From: Shouchella hunanensis
GTDB lineage: Bacteria; Bacillota; Bacilli; Bacillales; Bacillaceae_D
Reading direction: 5' to 3'
Assembly: GCF_028735875.1 (NCBI RefSeq)
Contig: NZ_CP117834.1
Span: forward strand, 3,956,001 to 4,020,000
DNA length: 64,000 bases
Shown here: positions 39,138-49,948 of the stretch, piece after piece
Position numbering within the stretch: the stretch's first letter is position 1
How the letters are laid out: each line of letters starts with the position of its first letter
Translations under genes and position numbers: made by a program
The notes under the pieces: generated by a model
Seen by the model: the letters and a program-made list of their open reading frames with translations, nothing else
Told to the model about the DNA's origin: nothing
Databases searched by the model: none

Positions 39138-40407
39138 TGATGATCCGCTCCTTTGTGAAAACCGCTTTTCCAGCTACATAGGTTGCTTGAGGTACACCCG
39201 TCACTTCCCAATGTGCAAATGGCGTATTCTTTCCTTTACTAAAGAAGGTTTCAGGATTAATCGTTTCTTTCGCTTGTAGATCGATTAATGTAAAATCCGC
39301 AGGTGTACCCACCGCAAGCGTGCCATAAGGAAGGTTAAACGTTGCTGCTGGTTTTACCGTTAACCAATTAAGTAGCTGAGCTAACGTGAACTTACCGGTC
39401 TTAACAAAATGGGTATATAAAAGTGAGAAAGCTGTTTCAAGCCCAACAATTCCAAATGGCGCTCGATCCATACTCGCTTGTTTTTCTTCTTCTGTATGTG
39501 GCGCATGATCCGTAGCGATAAAATCAATCGTGCCGTCCAGCAGTCCATTTATTAAGGCTTGTTGGTCTTCCTTTGAACGCAGTGGCGGATTCATTTTAAA
39601 ATTCGTATCTTGTCCTTCAATATCATCTTCGCATAGTAAGAGATGATGGGGTGTTACTTCTGCTGTAACGCGTATGCCGGCTTTTTTTGCATCTCGAATC
39701 GTTCGCACAGATTCTTTCGTAGAAACATGACAAACATGGTAGTGACAATCCGCTGCCTCTGCTAGTAACACATCTCTAGCGATATGTATCGATTCACATA
39801 CCGAAGGAATACCATTCAAGCCCTCTCTTCTTGAATACGACCCTTCATGTACCGAACCGCTATTAATGAGAGAGTTATCTTCACAATGGGCAACAACTGC
39901 CATATTAAGCTTAGCTGCTTCTTTCATCGCTTGGAGCATCATTCCTGCTTCTTGAATACCGACACCGTCGTCTGTAAAAGCGAACGCACCAGCTTCTTTT
40001 AACGCAGCAAAGTCGGTTAATTCTTGACCTAATTGCCTTGTAGTAATAGACGCATATGGAAGAACGCGCACAAACGCTTTTTCATTTATACGGTTAACAA
40101 GATCCACCATTGTACCTTTTGTATCTGGTACAGGTCGTGTATTCGGCATAGCTGCAACCGTTGTAAATCCACCACGAGCTGCTGCTTTTGTCCCTGTTTC
40201 GATGGTTTCTTTTTTCTCTCCACCAGGCTCTCGTAAGTGGATGTGAACATCAACAAATCCTGGGCTAATGAGACATTGACTTGCATCCACTTCTTCTGTG
40301 ACGTCTGTTGTTTCTTCTACAAAAAAGCCATCTTTTACATAAACATCTTTTTGTTCCTTTTCTCCAGCTTGATTGATAATAAAACCGCCACTAATTTTTG
40401 TTGTCAT
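39130..40407 (-). CDS. pyrC: Dihydroorotase
   Basis: PyrC cyclises carbamoyl aspartate to dihydroorotate. It has 425 residues, the type I length of Gram-positive bacteria. The first zinc motif is [11 protein letters not shown]; further metal ligands are likely the histidines in VVAHCED, HVCHVS and the aspartate in [10 protein letters not shown]. The ATG at 40407 has GGGAGATGATG. It lies 32 bases after pyrB and overlaps carA by eight bases. In the operon it follows its substrate's maker, PyrB. Confidence 0.97.
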   Translation of the reverse strand: MTTKISGGFIINQAGEKEQKDVYVKDGFFVEETTDVTEEVDASQCLISPGFVDVHIHLREPGGEKKETIETGTKAAARGGFTTVAAMPNTRPVPDTKGTMVDLVNRINEKAFVRVLPYASITTRQLGQELTDFAALKEAGAFAFTDDGVGIQEAGMMLQAMKEAAKLNMAVVAHCEDNSLINSGSVHEGSYSRREGLNGIPSVCESIHIARDVLLAEAADCHYHVCHVSTKESVRTIRDAKKAGIRVTAEVTPHHLLLCEDDIEGQDTNFKMNPPLRSKEDQQALINGLLDGTIDFIATDHAPHTEEEKQASMDRAPFGIVGLETAFSLLYTHFVKTGKFTLAQLLNWLTVKPAATFNLPYGTLAVGTPADFTLIDLQAKETINPETFFSKGKNTPFAHWEVTGVPQATYVAGKAVFTKERIING

Positions 40408-40439
40408 CTCTCATCATCTCCCTTATTTGCTTCACTTGA

Positions 40440-42675
<2,236 letters not shown>

Positions 42676-42708
42676 GTCGTTTCTCCTTTTTTCCCTCGTA
42701 CTCCATAG

Positions 42709-42734
42709 AAAAAGCCTCCTAGTGTCTAGGAGGC
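42709..42734 (-). terminator. Attenuator terminator between pyrR and pyrP
   Basis: GCCTCCTAG (42714-42722) and CTAGGAGGC (42726-42734) form a 9-bp perfect stem with a TGT loop, followed on the minus strand by TTTTT (42709-42713). It is the terminator of the second PyrR-controlled attenuator. Confidence 0.92.
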
Positions 42735-42775
42735 GGCAAGAAAGAAGCACAAATCAATTACTTTGCGTTCTTTTT

Positions 42776-42811
42776 CCTCTTGCCAGCCTCACAGGACCAT
42801 CTTTAAAGAGG
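42776..42811 (-). promoter_or_regulatory. PyrR-binding anti-antiterminator, pyrR-pyrP region
   Basis: CCTCTT (42776-42781) and AAGAGG (42806-42811) close a hairpin whose loop on the minus strand contains GTCCTGTGAGGCTGGCAAG, matching the known PyrR recognition element. UMP-bound PyrR would favour this hairpin and allow the downstream terminator to form. Confidence 0.9.
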
Positions 42812-42813
42812 AA

Positions 42814-43344
<531 letters not shown>

Positions 43345-43361
43345 TCAGTACCCTCCTCACG

Positions 43362-43401
43362 AAAAAATCCCTAGCCGTCCTTAAAGGAGCAGCTAGGGAT
43401 T
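43362..43401 (-). terminator. Attenuator terminator in the pyr leader
   Basis: AATCCCTAGC (43366-43375) and GCTAGGGATT (43392-43401) form a 10-bp stem. The minus strand ends in TTTTTTC, then the pyrR ribosome site (GAGGAGGG). Confidence 0.9.
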
Positions 43402-43428
43402 TAGACAGACACATCCAAATTCACCGAC

Positions 43429-43462
43429 TCCTTGCTAGCCTCACAGGACTATGCTTAAAGGA
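43429..43462 (-). promoter_or_regulatory. PyrR-binding anti-antiterminator in the pyr leader
   Basis: TCCTT (43429-43433) and AAGGA (43458-43462) close a hairpin containing GTCCTGTGAGGCTAGCAAG on the minus strand, the same PyrR element as in the second attenuator except for one base in the CTxGC segment. Confidence 0.9.
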
Positions 43463-43480
43463 CATTTTTTCTTCTTACGT

Positions 43481-43509
43481 AGTATGCATCATTTGTTTCT
43501 TTTTGTCAA
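43481..43509 (-). promoter_or_regulatory. Sigma-A promoter of the pyr operon
   Basis: Consensus TTGACA (43504-43509) and CATACT (43481-43486) are 17 bases apart on the minus strand. The -35 overlaps the TGA stop of rluD (43506-43508). Confidence 0.88.
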
Positions 43510-44414
43510 TCTTGTTTTCGCAAATCTTCCAGTAGTTCAACCATATCTGAAGGCAATGGAGCCGTAAACAGACAATCTTCGCCTGTGCGTGGATGAACAA
43601 AGCCAAGTGTTTCAGCGTGTAATGCTTGGCCTTCAATTGGTAACGTCTTTTTATATCCATATTTTGGATCTCCAGCAAGCGGGTGTTCAATATAATGGAA
43701 ATGAACACGAATTTGGTGAGTCCGCCCTGTTTCGAGTTCACACGTTACGTATGAATATGCTTGGAACGTCTCTTCAAGGGTGAAATGGGTTACTGCCGGT
43801 TTGCTGTTCTTATCGGTAACAGCCATTTTTTGCCGATCCTTTTGATCTCTTCCAATTGGTGCATCAATGGTTCCTTTTTTATGAGAAAGCACACCATGTA
43901 CAATTGCTTTATAATGACGGATCGTTGTTTTATTCATTAGTTGTTGAGATAAATGTTCATGAGCATGATCATTTTTTGCCGCCACAATAAGACCAGACGT
44001 ATCTTTATCAATGCGATGCACAATTCCCGGACGAGCTTCACCATTGATGCCTGATAGATCATGACAGTGATACAGAAGTGCATGTACGAGCGTTCCCGTA
44101 TAATGACCAGGTGCTGGATGAACCACCATTCCCCTTGGTTTATTTACAACGATCACGTCCTGATCCTCATACACAACGTCAAGGGGGATATTCTCTGCTT
44201 TAATTTCCGTTGACTGAACTTCAGGTTCTTCAAGCTCAATTGTGTCTTCTTCTTGGACTTTGTAATTGGCTTTTACAAGCTGATTGTTTACTTTCACATG
44301 TCCATCTTGAATCCATTTTTGAACATGGGTTCTTGATGTGTCTCCGTGTAGCGATACAATGACTTTATCAATTCGTTCGTTTTGTTGCGTTTCATCTACA
44401 ATCCATTGTTTCAT
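43506..44414 (-). CDS. rluD: Pseudouridine synthase RluD family (YlyB)
   Basis: This enzyme converts uridines of 23S rRNA to pseudouridine, probably at helix 69 as RluD does. The ATG at 44414 gives 302 residues, close to the 303 of B. subtilis YlyB; an upstream in-frame codon at 44453 would add 13 residues lying within lspA. An N-terminal S4 RNA-binding domain (RIDKVIVSLHGDTSRTHVQKWIQDG) precedes the catalytic domain, whose aspartate lies in GIVHRIDKDTSGLIV. It overlaps the stop of lspA and ends exactly at the pyr promoter -35. The exact target uridine is inferred. Confidence 0.94.
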   Translation of the reverse strand: MKQWIVDETQQNERIDKVIVSLHGDTSRTHVQKWIQDGHVKVNNQLVKANYKVQEEDTIELEEPEVQSTEIKAENIPLDVVYEDQDVIVVNKPRGMVVHPAPGHYTGTLVHALLYHCHDLSGINGEARPGIVHRIDKDTSGLIVAAKNDHAHEHLSQQLMNKTTIRHYKAIVHGVLSHKKGTIDAPIGRDQKDRQKMAVTDKNSKPAVTHFTLEETFQAYSYVTCELETGRTHQIRVHFHYIEHPLAGDPKYGYKKTLPIEGQALHAETLGFVHPRTGEDCLFTAPLPSDMVELLEDLRKQD

Positions 44415-44415
44415 G

Positions 44416-44874
44416 TTAGTTCTTGCTCTCCTTCTTTTCACGCCTAGATTCAAGTAGTAAATTGATTAAAAATAACCCGACACCAACTGTTAAAGCAGAA
44501 TCGGCAATATTAAAGATCGGGAAGTTTCCGAATGTATCAATGAAATCAACAACCTCTTGGCGGAAAAGACGGTCAATAAAATTACCAATGGCACCACCTA
44601 AAATAAGCCCCAGCGCCCATTTTAATAATGTATGCTTTTTTGCTTCCGTTTGGATAAGATAAATAATCACGCCGACCATTACAACGGTAATAATGTAAAA
44701 CAGCCACATTTGTCCTTGTAAAATGCCGAATGCCGCCCCTGAATTTCGATGAGAGAAAATATAAAAGATATTTTCCATAACGGTGATTCGTTCACCAAGC
44801 ATCATGTTTTCAACGACAAGCCATTTCGTCAACTGATCGAATCCAATAATAATAATCGCAATTATGTAAGCCAT
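44416..44874 (-). CDS. lspA: Lipoprotein signal peptidase
   Basis: LspA is the aspartic protease in the membrane that removes signal peptides from prolipoproteins. It has 152 residues and four hydrophobic segments. The two catalytic aspartates are in the conserved GNFIDRL and [11 protein letters not shown] motifs. The ATG at 44874 has a GGAGG site. The following rluD begins two bases before its stop. The lspA-rluD-pyrR order is as in B. subtilis. Confidence 0.97.
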   Translation of the reverse strand: MAYIIAIIIIGFDQLTKWLVVENMMLGERITVMENIFYIFSHRNSGAAFGILQGQMWLFYIITVVMVGVIIYLIQTEAKKHTLLKWALGLILGGAIGNFIDRLFRQEVVDFIDTFGNFPIFNIADSALTVGVGLFLINLLLESRREKKESKN

Positions 44875-44902
44875 TCAGTATCCTCCACTACGTAATAGGC
44901 TT

Positions 44903-44931
44903 AGTGTAGCATAAAAAAAGAAAAAAGTCTT
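44903..44931 (-). promoter_or_regulatory. Candidate promoter of lspA-rluD
   Basis: Minus strand AAGACT (44926-44931) and TACACT (44903-44908) are 17 bases apart, with an extended TGC before the -10. The -35 is poor. Confidence 0.5.
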
Positions 44932-44983
44932 TGTCGATTCCATGCACGACTTGGCTCATTTAACGCTTTCACTCCTAATAGAA

Positions 44984-45011
44984 TGAAGCCTCACCGAATA
45001 GGGAGGCTTCA
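44984..45011 (-). terminator. Terminator-like hairpin after the YteA-type gene
   Basis: TGAAGCCTC (44984-44992) and GAGGCTTCA (45003-45011) form a perfect 9-bp stem with a 10-base loop. The minus strand tail ATTCTATT is weak in T, whereas the plus side is followed by AAAAAG. Confidence 0.7.
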
Positions 45012-45031
45012 AAAAGCGTTGTGTCTGTTCC

Positions 45032-45661
45032 TTATTGATTTCGTTGACGATAGGCTTGATAGTGCTCATTTTGTTCAACATGGACACTATCCGGTCCATG
45101 ATAGCCGTCAATTCCTGTTGAAAGAAACCCTTCAAAAGACTCAACGCCGTTCGCTCCGTACAAATCTGTATCGCCAGTTTCCTCCTCATATTCAACTGAA
45201 GTATCGTTAAAACGTGCTACTTGTTGATAGGCATCCTCTCCATCAAATTCTGTTTCCCGTTCATCGTGATCGTTATTATAAGCTTCAAACCCACCTAAAA
45301 CGTCTTCTTCAACTGGTCGATCAGAAGGAATTCCATTTTGTTTAGTGGAAGCTACGGTCCTTGCTTCAGGATAGGCTCTCAAGCGCTCTTCTGGTATAGC
45401 CGCTCCTGTTTTTTCGCATATGCCATATGTGCCATTATCGATTTTTTCAAGTGCATCTTCAATATCGTGTAACGCTTTTTCAGCGTGATTAAATAGAGCC
45501 TCATCTTTTTCCCGTTCAAACAACTCCGTTGCGTTATCTGCAGGATGATTGTCATAATTTGAAAGTTCATCTTGTCGTTCTGTACGATCATGAGAAGATT
45601 GATGCTGTAGAAGCTCTTTCCTTCTCCCTTGTAATTGTTCTTTAAACCACGATGTATCCAC
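45032..45661 (-). CDS. YteA/YlyA-type DksA-like protein
   Basis: A 209-residue acidic protein of the TraR/DksA-like YteA family, which may bind RNA polymerase through its secondary channel. A coiled-coil N-terminal region leads to the pattern NYDNHPADNATELFEREKD near residues 35-53 and to the degenerate finger YGICEKTGAAIPEERLRAYP. Only one cysteine is visible, so a C4 zinc site cannot form. The C-terminal half is rich in Asp, Glu and Tyr. It starts at GTG 45661 with GGAG. It lies where B. subtilis has ylyA, between divIVA and lspA, but ileS is missing here. A CATCCTA just upstream resembles a sigma-G -10, without a matching -35. Confidence 0.8.
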   Translation of the reverse strand: MDTSWFKEQLQGRRKELLQHQSSHDRTERQDELSNYDNHPADNATELFEREKDEALFNHAEKALHDIEDALEKIDNGTYGICEKTGAAIPEERLRAYPEARTVASTKQNGIPSDRPVEEDVLGGFEAYNNDHDERETEFDGEDAYQQVARFNDTSVEYEEETGDTDLYGANGVESFEGFLSTGIDGYHGPDSVHVEQNEHYQAYRQRNQ

Positions 45662-45731
45662 TTACTATCACTCCTTTTTTCATAGGATGACCTGTTTTTC
45701 GGAATGGTTGAGCGGCAAATAAATCCATCAC

Positions 45732-45780
45732 AAAAAGCAGAAAACGCCAGTGATAAGTTTTATCACTAACGTCTTCTGCT
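45732..45780 (-). terminator. Terminator after divIVA
   Basis: AGCAGAAAACG (45736-45746) and CGTCTTCTGCT (45770-45780) with an inner AGTGATAA/TTATCACT stem form a long hairpin. The minus-strand tail is TTTTTG. It ends the ylm-sepF-divIVA operon. Confidence 0.92.
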
Positions 45781-45809
45781 TCTTAACGTTACTTTCGTTT
45801 TATGTACCG

Positions 45810-46334
45810 TTACGATTTGCTTTCTTGCTCTTCAAATTCCTTCAACAATTCTTCTTCATTGAACTCATCGTCGCTTCCGGCAAATTGCTCCCAATCATCG
45901 GTTTGAAGCATTTCCATTTGTGCTTCGATTAACATTTTAAAACGCATTTTGTAAACAGAAGCTTGCTTTTTTAGCTCTTCCATTTCCATCATTACTTTTC
46001 TTGATTTGCTTAGTGCTTCATTCACAATACGATTTGCGTTCTTTTCTGATTCCTTAACAATTAATTGCGCTTCTTTTTGCGCGTTTGAACGTAAGTCATC
46101 TGCAGCTTCTTGCGCCACCATAATGGATTTATTTAACGTTTCCTCGATATTGTGAAAATGAGCTAGTTTTTCGTCTTGCGTATTCACTTGCTCAAACAAT
46201 TCTTTCTTTTCTCGGAGAACAGCTTCATAATCTTTAATAATTTGATCTAAAAATTCGTTTACCTCATCTTCATCATAACCACGAAACGAGCGTGTAAATT
46301 CCTTATTATGAATATCTAACGGTGTTAATGGCAA
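45810..46334 (-). CDS. divIVA: Cell division and polarity protein DivIVA
   Basis: DivIVA marks curved membranes at poles and septa and recruits division and sporulation factors. The preferred start is TTG 46334, eight bases after GGAGG, giving 174 residues starting MPLTPLDIHNKEFTRSFRGY, like the B. subtilis protein. Upstream in-frame ATGs (46379, 46349) lack properly spaced sites. The N-terminal lipid-binding region carries FRGYDEDEVNEFLDQI, followed by long coiled coils such as HNIEETLNKSIMVAQEAADDL. It ends in an acidic tail. The gene follows ylmH and is followed by a strong terminator. Confidence 0.95.
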   Translation of the reverse strand: MPLTPLDIHNKEFTRSFRGYDEDEVNEFLDQIIKDYEAVLREKKELFEQVNTQDEKLAHFHNIEETLNKSIMVAQEAADDLRSNAQKEAQLIVKESEKNANRIVNEALSKSRKVMMEMEELKKQASVYKMRFKMLIEAQMEMLQTDDWEQFAGSDDEFNEEELLKEFEEQESKS

Positions 46335-46429
46335 CCGTCCCACCTCCATGAAATCCTCATTCTTTTCTTCATTCGACATTCCCCGAAAAATACCTTCTTA
46401 AAACTACAAATTTCGCCTAAAAATCAGAA

Positions 46430-47191
46430 TTACTTCTTTCTTCCTACTGTTAAACGTACCTTATCTTTCTTCGTTTGTCCATTTTCTTCTAACACTTTTG
46501 CACGACCATACCCTCTTAATGAGAGATAATCGCCAACAGACAAACTGTACGAAGACTGATCAACTGGCTTCCAATTGACTTTTACGTATCCCTTTGTAAT
46601 CGCTTCGACACTTTTCGAACGAGAGAGATGATACACTGCAGCGAGTACAGTATCTAAGCGCCATGATGATACAAGCACATGATCCGTTTGCCAGCGCTCT
46701 TCTTCAACATCAATTGTGTCTGCTTCTTCAAGTGTTATTGATGTTTTACCAACTTGGTCAAGAGTCGCACGCACGTACACTGCTGTATCGACAGCCGTTG
46801 CAAACGTAAACGAATCTTCTTGAACGATAATGTCACCAAACTTTTCACGCTTTAAGCCGCTATTCATAAGCGCGCCAAGCACATCTCGGTGCGAGAGCGT
46901 AACAAATTTAGAGGAAAACGTTGCTTTTAAAAAAGTCAGCTCCCATTTTGGTTTCTCACCTTTTAAATAGCTCGGTCTTATGATCGCCCTTTTTCGCTCA
47001 CAACCTGGTGAGCCACCATTAAAAAGTAGCTCACAATCAGTATGTTTACCAATTAGTGAAGACATGATGTCTTGTTGCCTGGGATCTAGAAAATCCGTCA
47101 GCCGCTCTTGATGATACAAGGTGACGGACTCCACTAGGTCGTTTACTTGATCAATAAAAGGACGCTCTTCTGGTCGAAAGTGTTCGTACAT
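46430..47191 (-). CDS. ylmH: S4-domain RNA-binding protein YlmH (RqcP2-like)
   Basis: YlmH is an S4-domain protein that binds ribosomes and has been linked to ribosome quality control in B. subtilis. The ATG at 47191 gives 253 residues beginning MYEHFRPEERPFI, with AAGGAG eight bases upstream; a GTG two codons earlier is nearer the site. The C-terminal S4 domain spans roughly residues 180-250, with SSWRLDTVLAAVYHLSRS and the loop VNWKPVDQSSYSLSVGDYLSLRGYG. It lies six bases after ylmG in reading order and about 95 bases upstream of divIVA. The link to RqcH elsewhere in the window is notable but may be coincidental. Confidence 0.92.
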   Translation of the reverse strand: MYEHFRPEERPFIDQVNDLVESVTLYHQERLTDFLDPRQQDIMSSLIGKHTDCELLFNGGSPGCERKRAIIRPSYLKGEKPKWELTFLKATFSSKFVTLSHRDVLGALMNSGLKREKFGDIIVQEDSFTFATAVDTAVYVRATLDQVGKTSITLEEADTIDVEEERWQTDHVLVSSWRLDTVLAAVYHLSRSKSVEAITKGYVKVNWKPVDQSSYSLSVGDYLSLRGYGRAKVLEENGQTKKDKVRLTVGRKK

Positions 47192-47203
47192 AGACACGGC
47201 TCC

Positions 47204-47485
47204 TTATAATAAGCCCATTATCCATTGCTGAACTGGTCCTAATCCTCTTACGGCTAGATTCAGAAGAAAAATAGCCACAATTGGGGATAGATCAATCATG
47301 CCAATGGGCGGGATGATATTTCTGAAAATTCCTATGTACGGCTCCACAATGCTACCAAGGAATTCACCGAAAGCGGAATCTCTTCCCCCTACCCAAGACA
47401 TCACGATATAGATCAAAATGGCAAAAAAGTAACCTAGAGCTAAGTAGCGTATAAGATTAAATATAAAGTTAACAAACAATTCCAT
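47204..47485 (-). CDS. ylmG: YggT/YlmG family membrane protein
   Basis: A small membrane protein of the YggT family, role uncertain; it sits in the division gene cluster in most Gram-positives. The ATG at 47485 gives 93 residues beginning MELFVNFIFNLIRYLALGYF. Upstream in-frame ATG codons overlap sepF and are less likely. Two hydrophobic segments are seen, around residues 5-27 and 62-80, flanking the conserved GSIVEPYIGIFRNIIPPIGMIDLSPI. It follows sepF and precedes ylmH by a few bases. Confidence 0.93.
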   Translation of the reverse strand: MELFVNFIFNLIRYLALGYFFAILIYIVMSWVGGRDSAFGEFLGSIVEPYIGIFRNIIPPIGMIDLSPIVAIFLLNLAVRGLGPVQQWIMGLL

Positions 47486-47511
47486 CTTGCTGTTCTCACC
47501 TACCTTATCAA

Positions 47512-47952
47512 TCACAATTGATTGGCAATATCACTAATCGATCCTGATATTTCCACATTATCCGGCGCACAAATAAAAATGCTTGCCCCGACTTTTTGGA
47601 TGTCTCCTCCAATAGCATATACGGTTCCACTTAAAAAATCTACTACCCGTAATGCTTGGTCGTGTTCCATTCTTTGTAAATTAATAACGACTGTTTTCCG
47701 ATTTTTTAATTGGTCCGCAATGTCTTGACTTTCATCATAAGAACGCGGTTCAATGAGAGTCATCTTCGCATGTTGCTGGACGCTTTTTAAACTAACGATA
47801 TTTGTTTGCGTGTCTTTTTCTTTTGATTCATTACTTTGAAAACGATTTGGCATCGTCCGCTCCTCTTTTTCCGGCTCATCGACATAGCGTTCGACTTCTT
47901 CGACATGGTCATCTAAATTAAAGTATGTTTTAAACTTTGACTTAAAGCCCAT
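47512..47952 (-). CDS. sepF: Cell division protein SepF
   Basis: SepF polymerises into rings and anchors FtsZ filaments to the membrane through its N-terminal amphipathic helix. The ATG at 47952 gives 146 residues beginning MGFKSKFKTYFNLDD, with GGAGG six bases upstream; an ATG two codons earlier directly abuts that site. The N-terminal helix, a charged linker and the C-terminal globular domain with VVINLQRMEHDQALRVVDFLSG are visible. It lies between ylmE and ylmG in the conserved ylm order. Confidence 0.95.
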   Translation of the reverse strand: MGFKSKFKTYFNLDDHVEEVERYVDEPEKEERTMPNRFQSNESKEKDTQTNIVSLKSVQQHAKMTLIEPRSYDESQDIADQLKNRKTVVINLQRMEHDQALRVVDFLSGTVYAIGGDIQKVGASIFICAPDNVEISGSISDIANQL

Positions 47953-47963
47953 TTCCATCCTCC

Positions 47964-48665
47964 TTATTCGGACACTTGCTCATTACCTACTAGAATGGTT
48001 CCAATGCGAATATACGTTGCACCTTCTTCTACTGCCACTTCAAAGTCATTTGACATGCCCATTGATAGCTCTGTGCAAGGAGCGTGTACATATTCTTTAT
48101 CAGCAATACGCTGTTGCAGTTGTTTTAGGGCTTTAAAATGCAGACGCGTTTCTTCTGCATGTTCCGTATACGGTGCCATTGTCATTAATCCAATCACTCG
48201 AATGCGGTCATACTCAGCCAACGCCATTATAAACGAATCGACTTCGTCTGGAGCTAGTCCATTTTTTGACGCTTCTCCCGATACATTTACTTGTACGAAA
48301 CAATCAAGTGTTCCATCTTGTTCGACCAAACGCTTTTGCACTTCTTTTGCAAGACTTAACCGATCAAGAGAGTGAAGCACTCCGATGTTCCCGATGACCT
48401 CTTTCACCTTACGCGACTGTAGCGACCCAATAAAGTGCCATGTTACGCGATTACCAATAGCTGCTTTTTTTTCAAGCAAGCCTTCTAAGCGATTCTCACC
48501 AATATGAGTGACGCCTGCTTCAATCGCTTCATTGGCTGTTTGGACTGAGACATATTTCGTCACAGCAATAATATGAACATCGTCTACTCCTCTTCCTGCT
48601 CTCAACGCAGCTCGCTCCATACGCTCTTTTAACGCAACATATTGTTGTTCAATCGTTGGATTCAT
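47964..48665 (-). CDS. ylmE: YggS family PLP-binding protein YlmE
   Basis: A pyridoxal-phosphate-binding protein thought to buffer PLP and influence amino acid balance. It has 233 residues with a TIM-barrel fold. The PLP lysine lies in AVTKYVS near residue 37, and the phosphate-binding segment is SMGMSNDFEVAVEEGATYIRIGT. The ATG at 48665 overlaps the ylmD stop by four bases. It precedes sepF by 12 bases. No catalytic activity is known for the family. Confidence 0.95.
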   Translation of the reverse strand: MNPTIEQQYVALKERMERAALRAGRGVDDVHIIAVTKYVSVQTANEAIEAGVTHIGENRLEGLLEKKAAIGNRVTWHFIGSLQSRKVKEVIGNIGVLHSLDRLSLAKEVQKRLVEQDGTLDCFVQVNVSGEASKNGLAPDEVDSFIMALAEYDRIRVIGLMTMAPYTEHAEETRLHFKALKQLQQRIADKEYVHAPCTELSMGMSNDFEVAVEEGATYIRIGTILVGNEQVSE

Positions 48666-49492
48666 CGTTCAACCACCTTCTTCATTCCAATCATACTCAT
48701 CATTCTACCTGTTTTCCCTTGATCTTGTCGATGAGAAAAGAAGGCATCGTCGCTAAACGTACAACGATCTGATTCAATAATATGGGCAGACAGAATCCCT
48801 GCCTGTTCAAGCAAATAGCGATTTAAGGCAGGTAAATGGAGCTGAAAATGATCTGCTCGAGTAGGTGTATAGATGCCTTTATGTTTCATAGGCAGCTGTT
48901 CATTTACTCGATCTATGACGGTGCGATCCACTTCATATTGTTGTTGTGAAATACATGGCCCAATGAGAATATGGATATCACTCACTTGTACACCGTGTTT
49001 CTCTACCCATTCACTGACCATTTTGGGTCCAATTTGATCGACCGTACCTTTCCAACCGGCGTGGCATAAACCAATGATCTGATTCTTAGGTGAATAAAAA
49101 TAAAGCGGGACACAATCAGCATACAAACTCGTTAGCAATATATCCGTTTCTCTTGTATAAAGTCCATCTGTCTCGTTTATCGCAGTACGAAGAGACCGTG
49201 CACCTCGACCTCGATCAGACTTCGTCACTTCTTGAATGACTGAAGCATGTACTTGTTCAGATCCAACCCAATGATCAAGAGAAAAACCTACATCCTTGGC
49301 AACGCGTTCACGATTTTGCACAACAGCATCAACCGTGTCCCCTACATGAAACCCCATGTTTAACGTTTTATAAGGAAATTCGCTAACGCCGCCATTTCGA
49401 GTCGTGAAACCAGCAAACAACTTCTCGTCTAATGCATTAAATTGTTCTTCATATTCAACTCGTTCAGACAACCGCTGCCAGTTTGCTTTCAT
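48662..49492 (-). CDS. ylmD: Multicopper polyphenol oxidase-like purine nucleoside phosphorylase YlmD
   Basis: DUF152/PgeF-type protein; members have purine nucleoside phosphorylase or laccase-like activity. The ATG at 49492 gives 276 residues with GGAG ten bases upstream; an ATG three codons earlier is one base from it. Metal-binding histidines and cysteines occur in TSLYADCVPLYFY, LCHAGWKGT and GPCISQQQYEV. The first gene of the ylmD-ylmE-sepF-ylmG-ylmH unit. In B. subtilis this follows ylmC, as it does here with a 66-base gap. The substrate in this organism is not known. Confidence 0.94.
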   Translation of the reverse strand: MKANWQRLSERVEYEEQFNALDEKLFAGFTTRNGGVSEFPYKTLNMGFHVGDTVDAVVQNRERVAKDVGFSLDHWVGSEQVHASVIQEVTKSDRGRGARSLRTAINETDGLYTRETDILLTSLYADCVPLYFYSPKNQIIGLCHAGWKGTVDQIGPKMVSEWVEKHGVQVSDIHILIGPCISQQQYEVDRTVIDRVNEQLPMKHKGIYTPTRADHFQLHLPALNRYLLEQAGILSAHIIESDRCTFSDDAFFSHRQDQGKTGRMMSMIGMKKVVER

Positions 49493-49557
49493 CCTCTGCA
49501 TGCTCCTTTTTGTATTCCTCGCTTTATTTTACCATAATGGATCTCTAGAATAAATGT

Positions 49558-49860
49558 TTACGAATAGGGATCTTTTCTTTCCATTACATGTTCAGCTGTT
49601 GTGACAGATTGCTTGTATCGTTCTGGCAGCTCGACTAGGATGACGTCAGAGCCAATCTTCACTATATTTTTCCAAGGGATAACGGTTTCTCCTGCATCAC
49701 GATTTCCTAAGAACGTCATCATTTTTCCTTGGTTTGAGATAATAATCGCTTCAATTCTTCCTGTTTCTAAATTAATGTCTAAATCATTTAAATGTCCAAG
49801 TCGCTTTCCGTTTTCCATATTAACAATGTCTTTAGTTGATAGCTCAGATATTTTTATCAC
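49558..49860 (-). CDS. ylmC: YlmC/YmxH family sporulation protein (PRC-barrel)
   Basis: A 100-residue protein with a PRC-barrel-like fold, a family associated with sporulation but without a defined biochemical role. It begins at GTG 49860 after GGAGGAGGGGG. Conserved stretches include DIVNMENGKRLGHLNDLDI and VIPWKNIVKIGSDVILV. It lies between ylmD and sigG. In B. subtilis ylmA intervenes, but is not here. A sigma-E-like site (CATATAGT) lies upstream within the gap to sigG. Confidence 0.9.
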   Translation of the reverse strand: MIKISELSTKDIVNMENGKRLGHLNDLDINLETGRIEAIIISNQGKMMTFLGNRDAGETVIPWKNIVKIGSDVILVELPERYKQSVTTAEHVMERKDPYS

Positions 49861-49884
49861 TGTACCCCCTCCTCCTCACTAGTA

Positions 49885-49914
49885 ACTATATGCTTATCCG
49901 TAACCGATTTATGA
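49885..49914 (-). promoter_or_regulatory. Candidate sigma-E promoter of ylmC
   Basis: Minus strand TCATAAA (49908-49914) and CATATAGT (49885-49892) are 15 bases apart. The -10 matches the sigma-E CATACAAT pattern at six of eight positions. The -35 matches weakly. Confidence 0.4.
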
Positions 49915-49916
49915 AC

Positions 49917-49945
49917 AAAAAAGCCGCTGTTCCACACAGCGACTT
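49917..49945 (-). terminator. Terminator after sigG
   Basis: AAGCCGCTGT (49921-49930) and ACAGCGACTT (49936-49945) form a 10-bp stem with one mismatch and a TCCAC loop. The minus-strand tail is TTTTTT. It lies four bases past the sigG stop. Confidence 0.9.
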
Positions 49946-49948
49946 TCC

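Noticed and set aside
45662-45690. Possible sigma-G promoter (CATCCTA) before the DksA-like gene
   Set aside because: The -10 fits CATNNTA, but no GNATR element lies at 17-18 bases, so it is not listed as a promoter.
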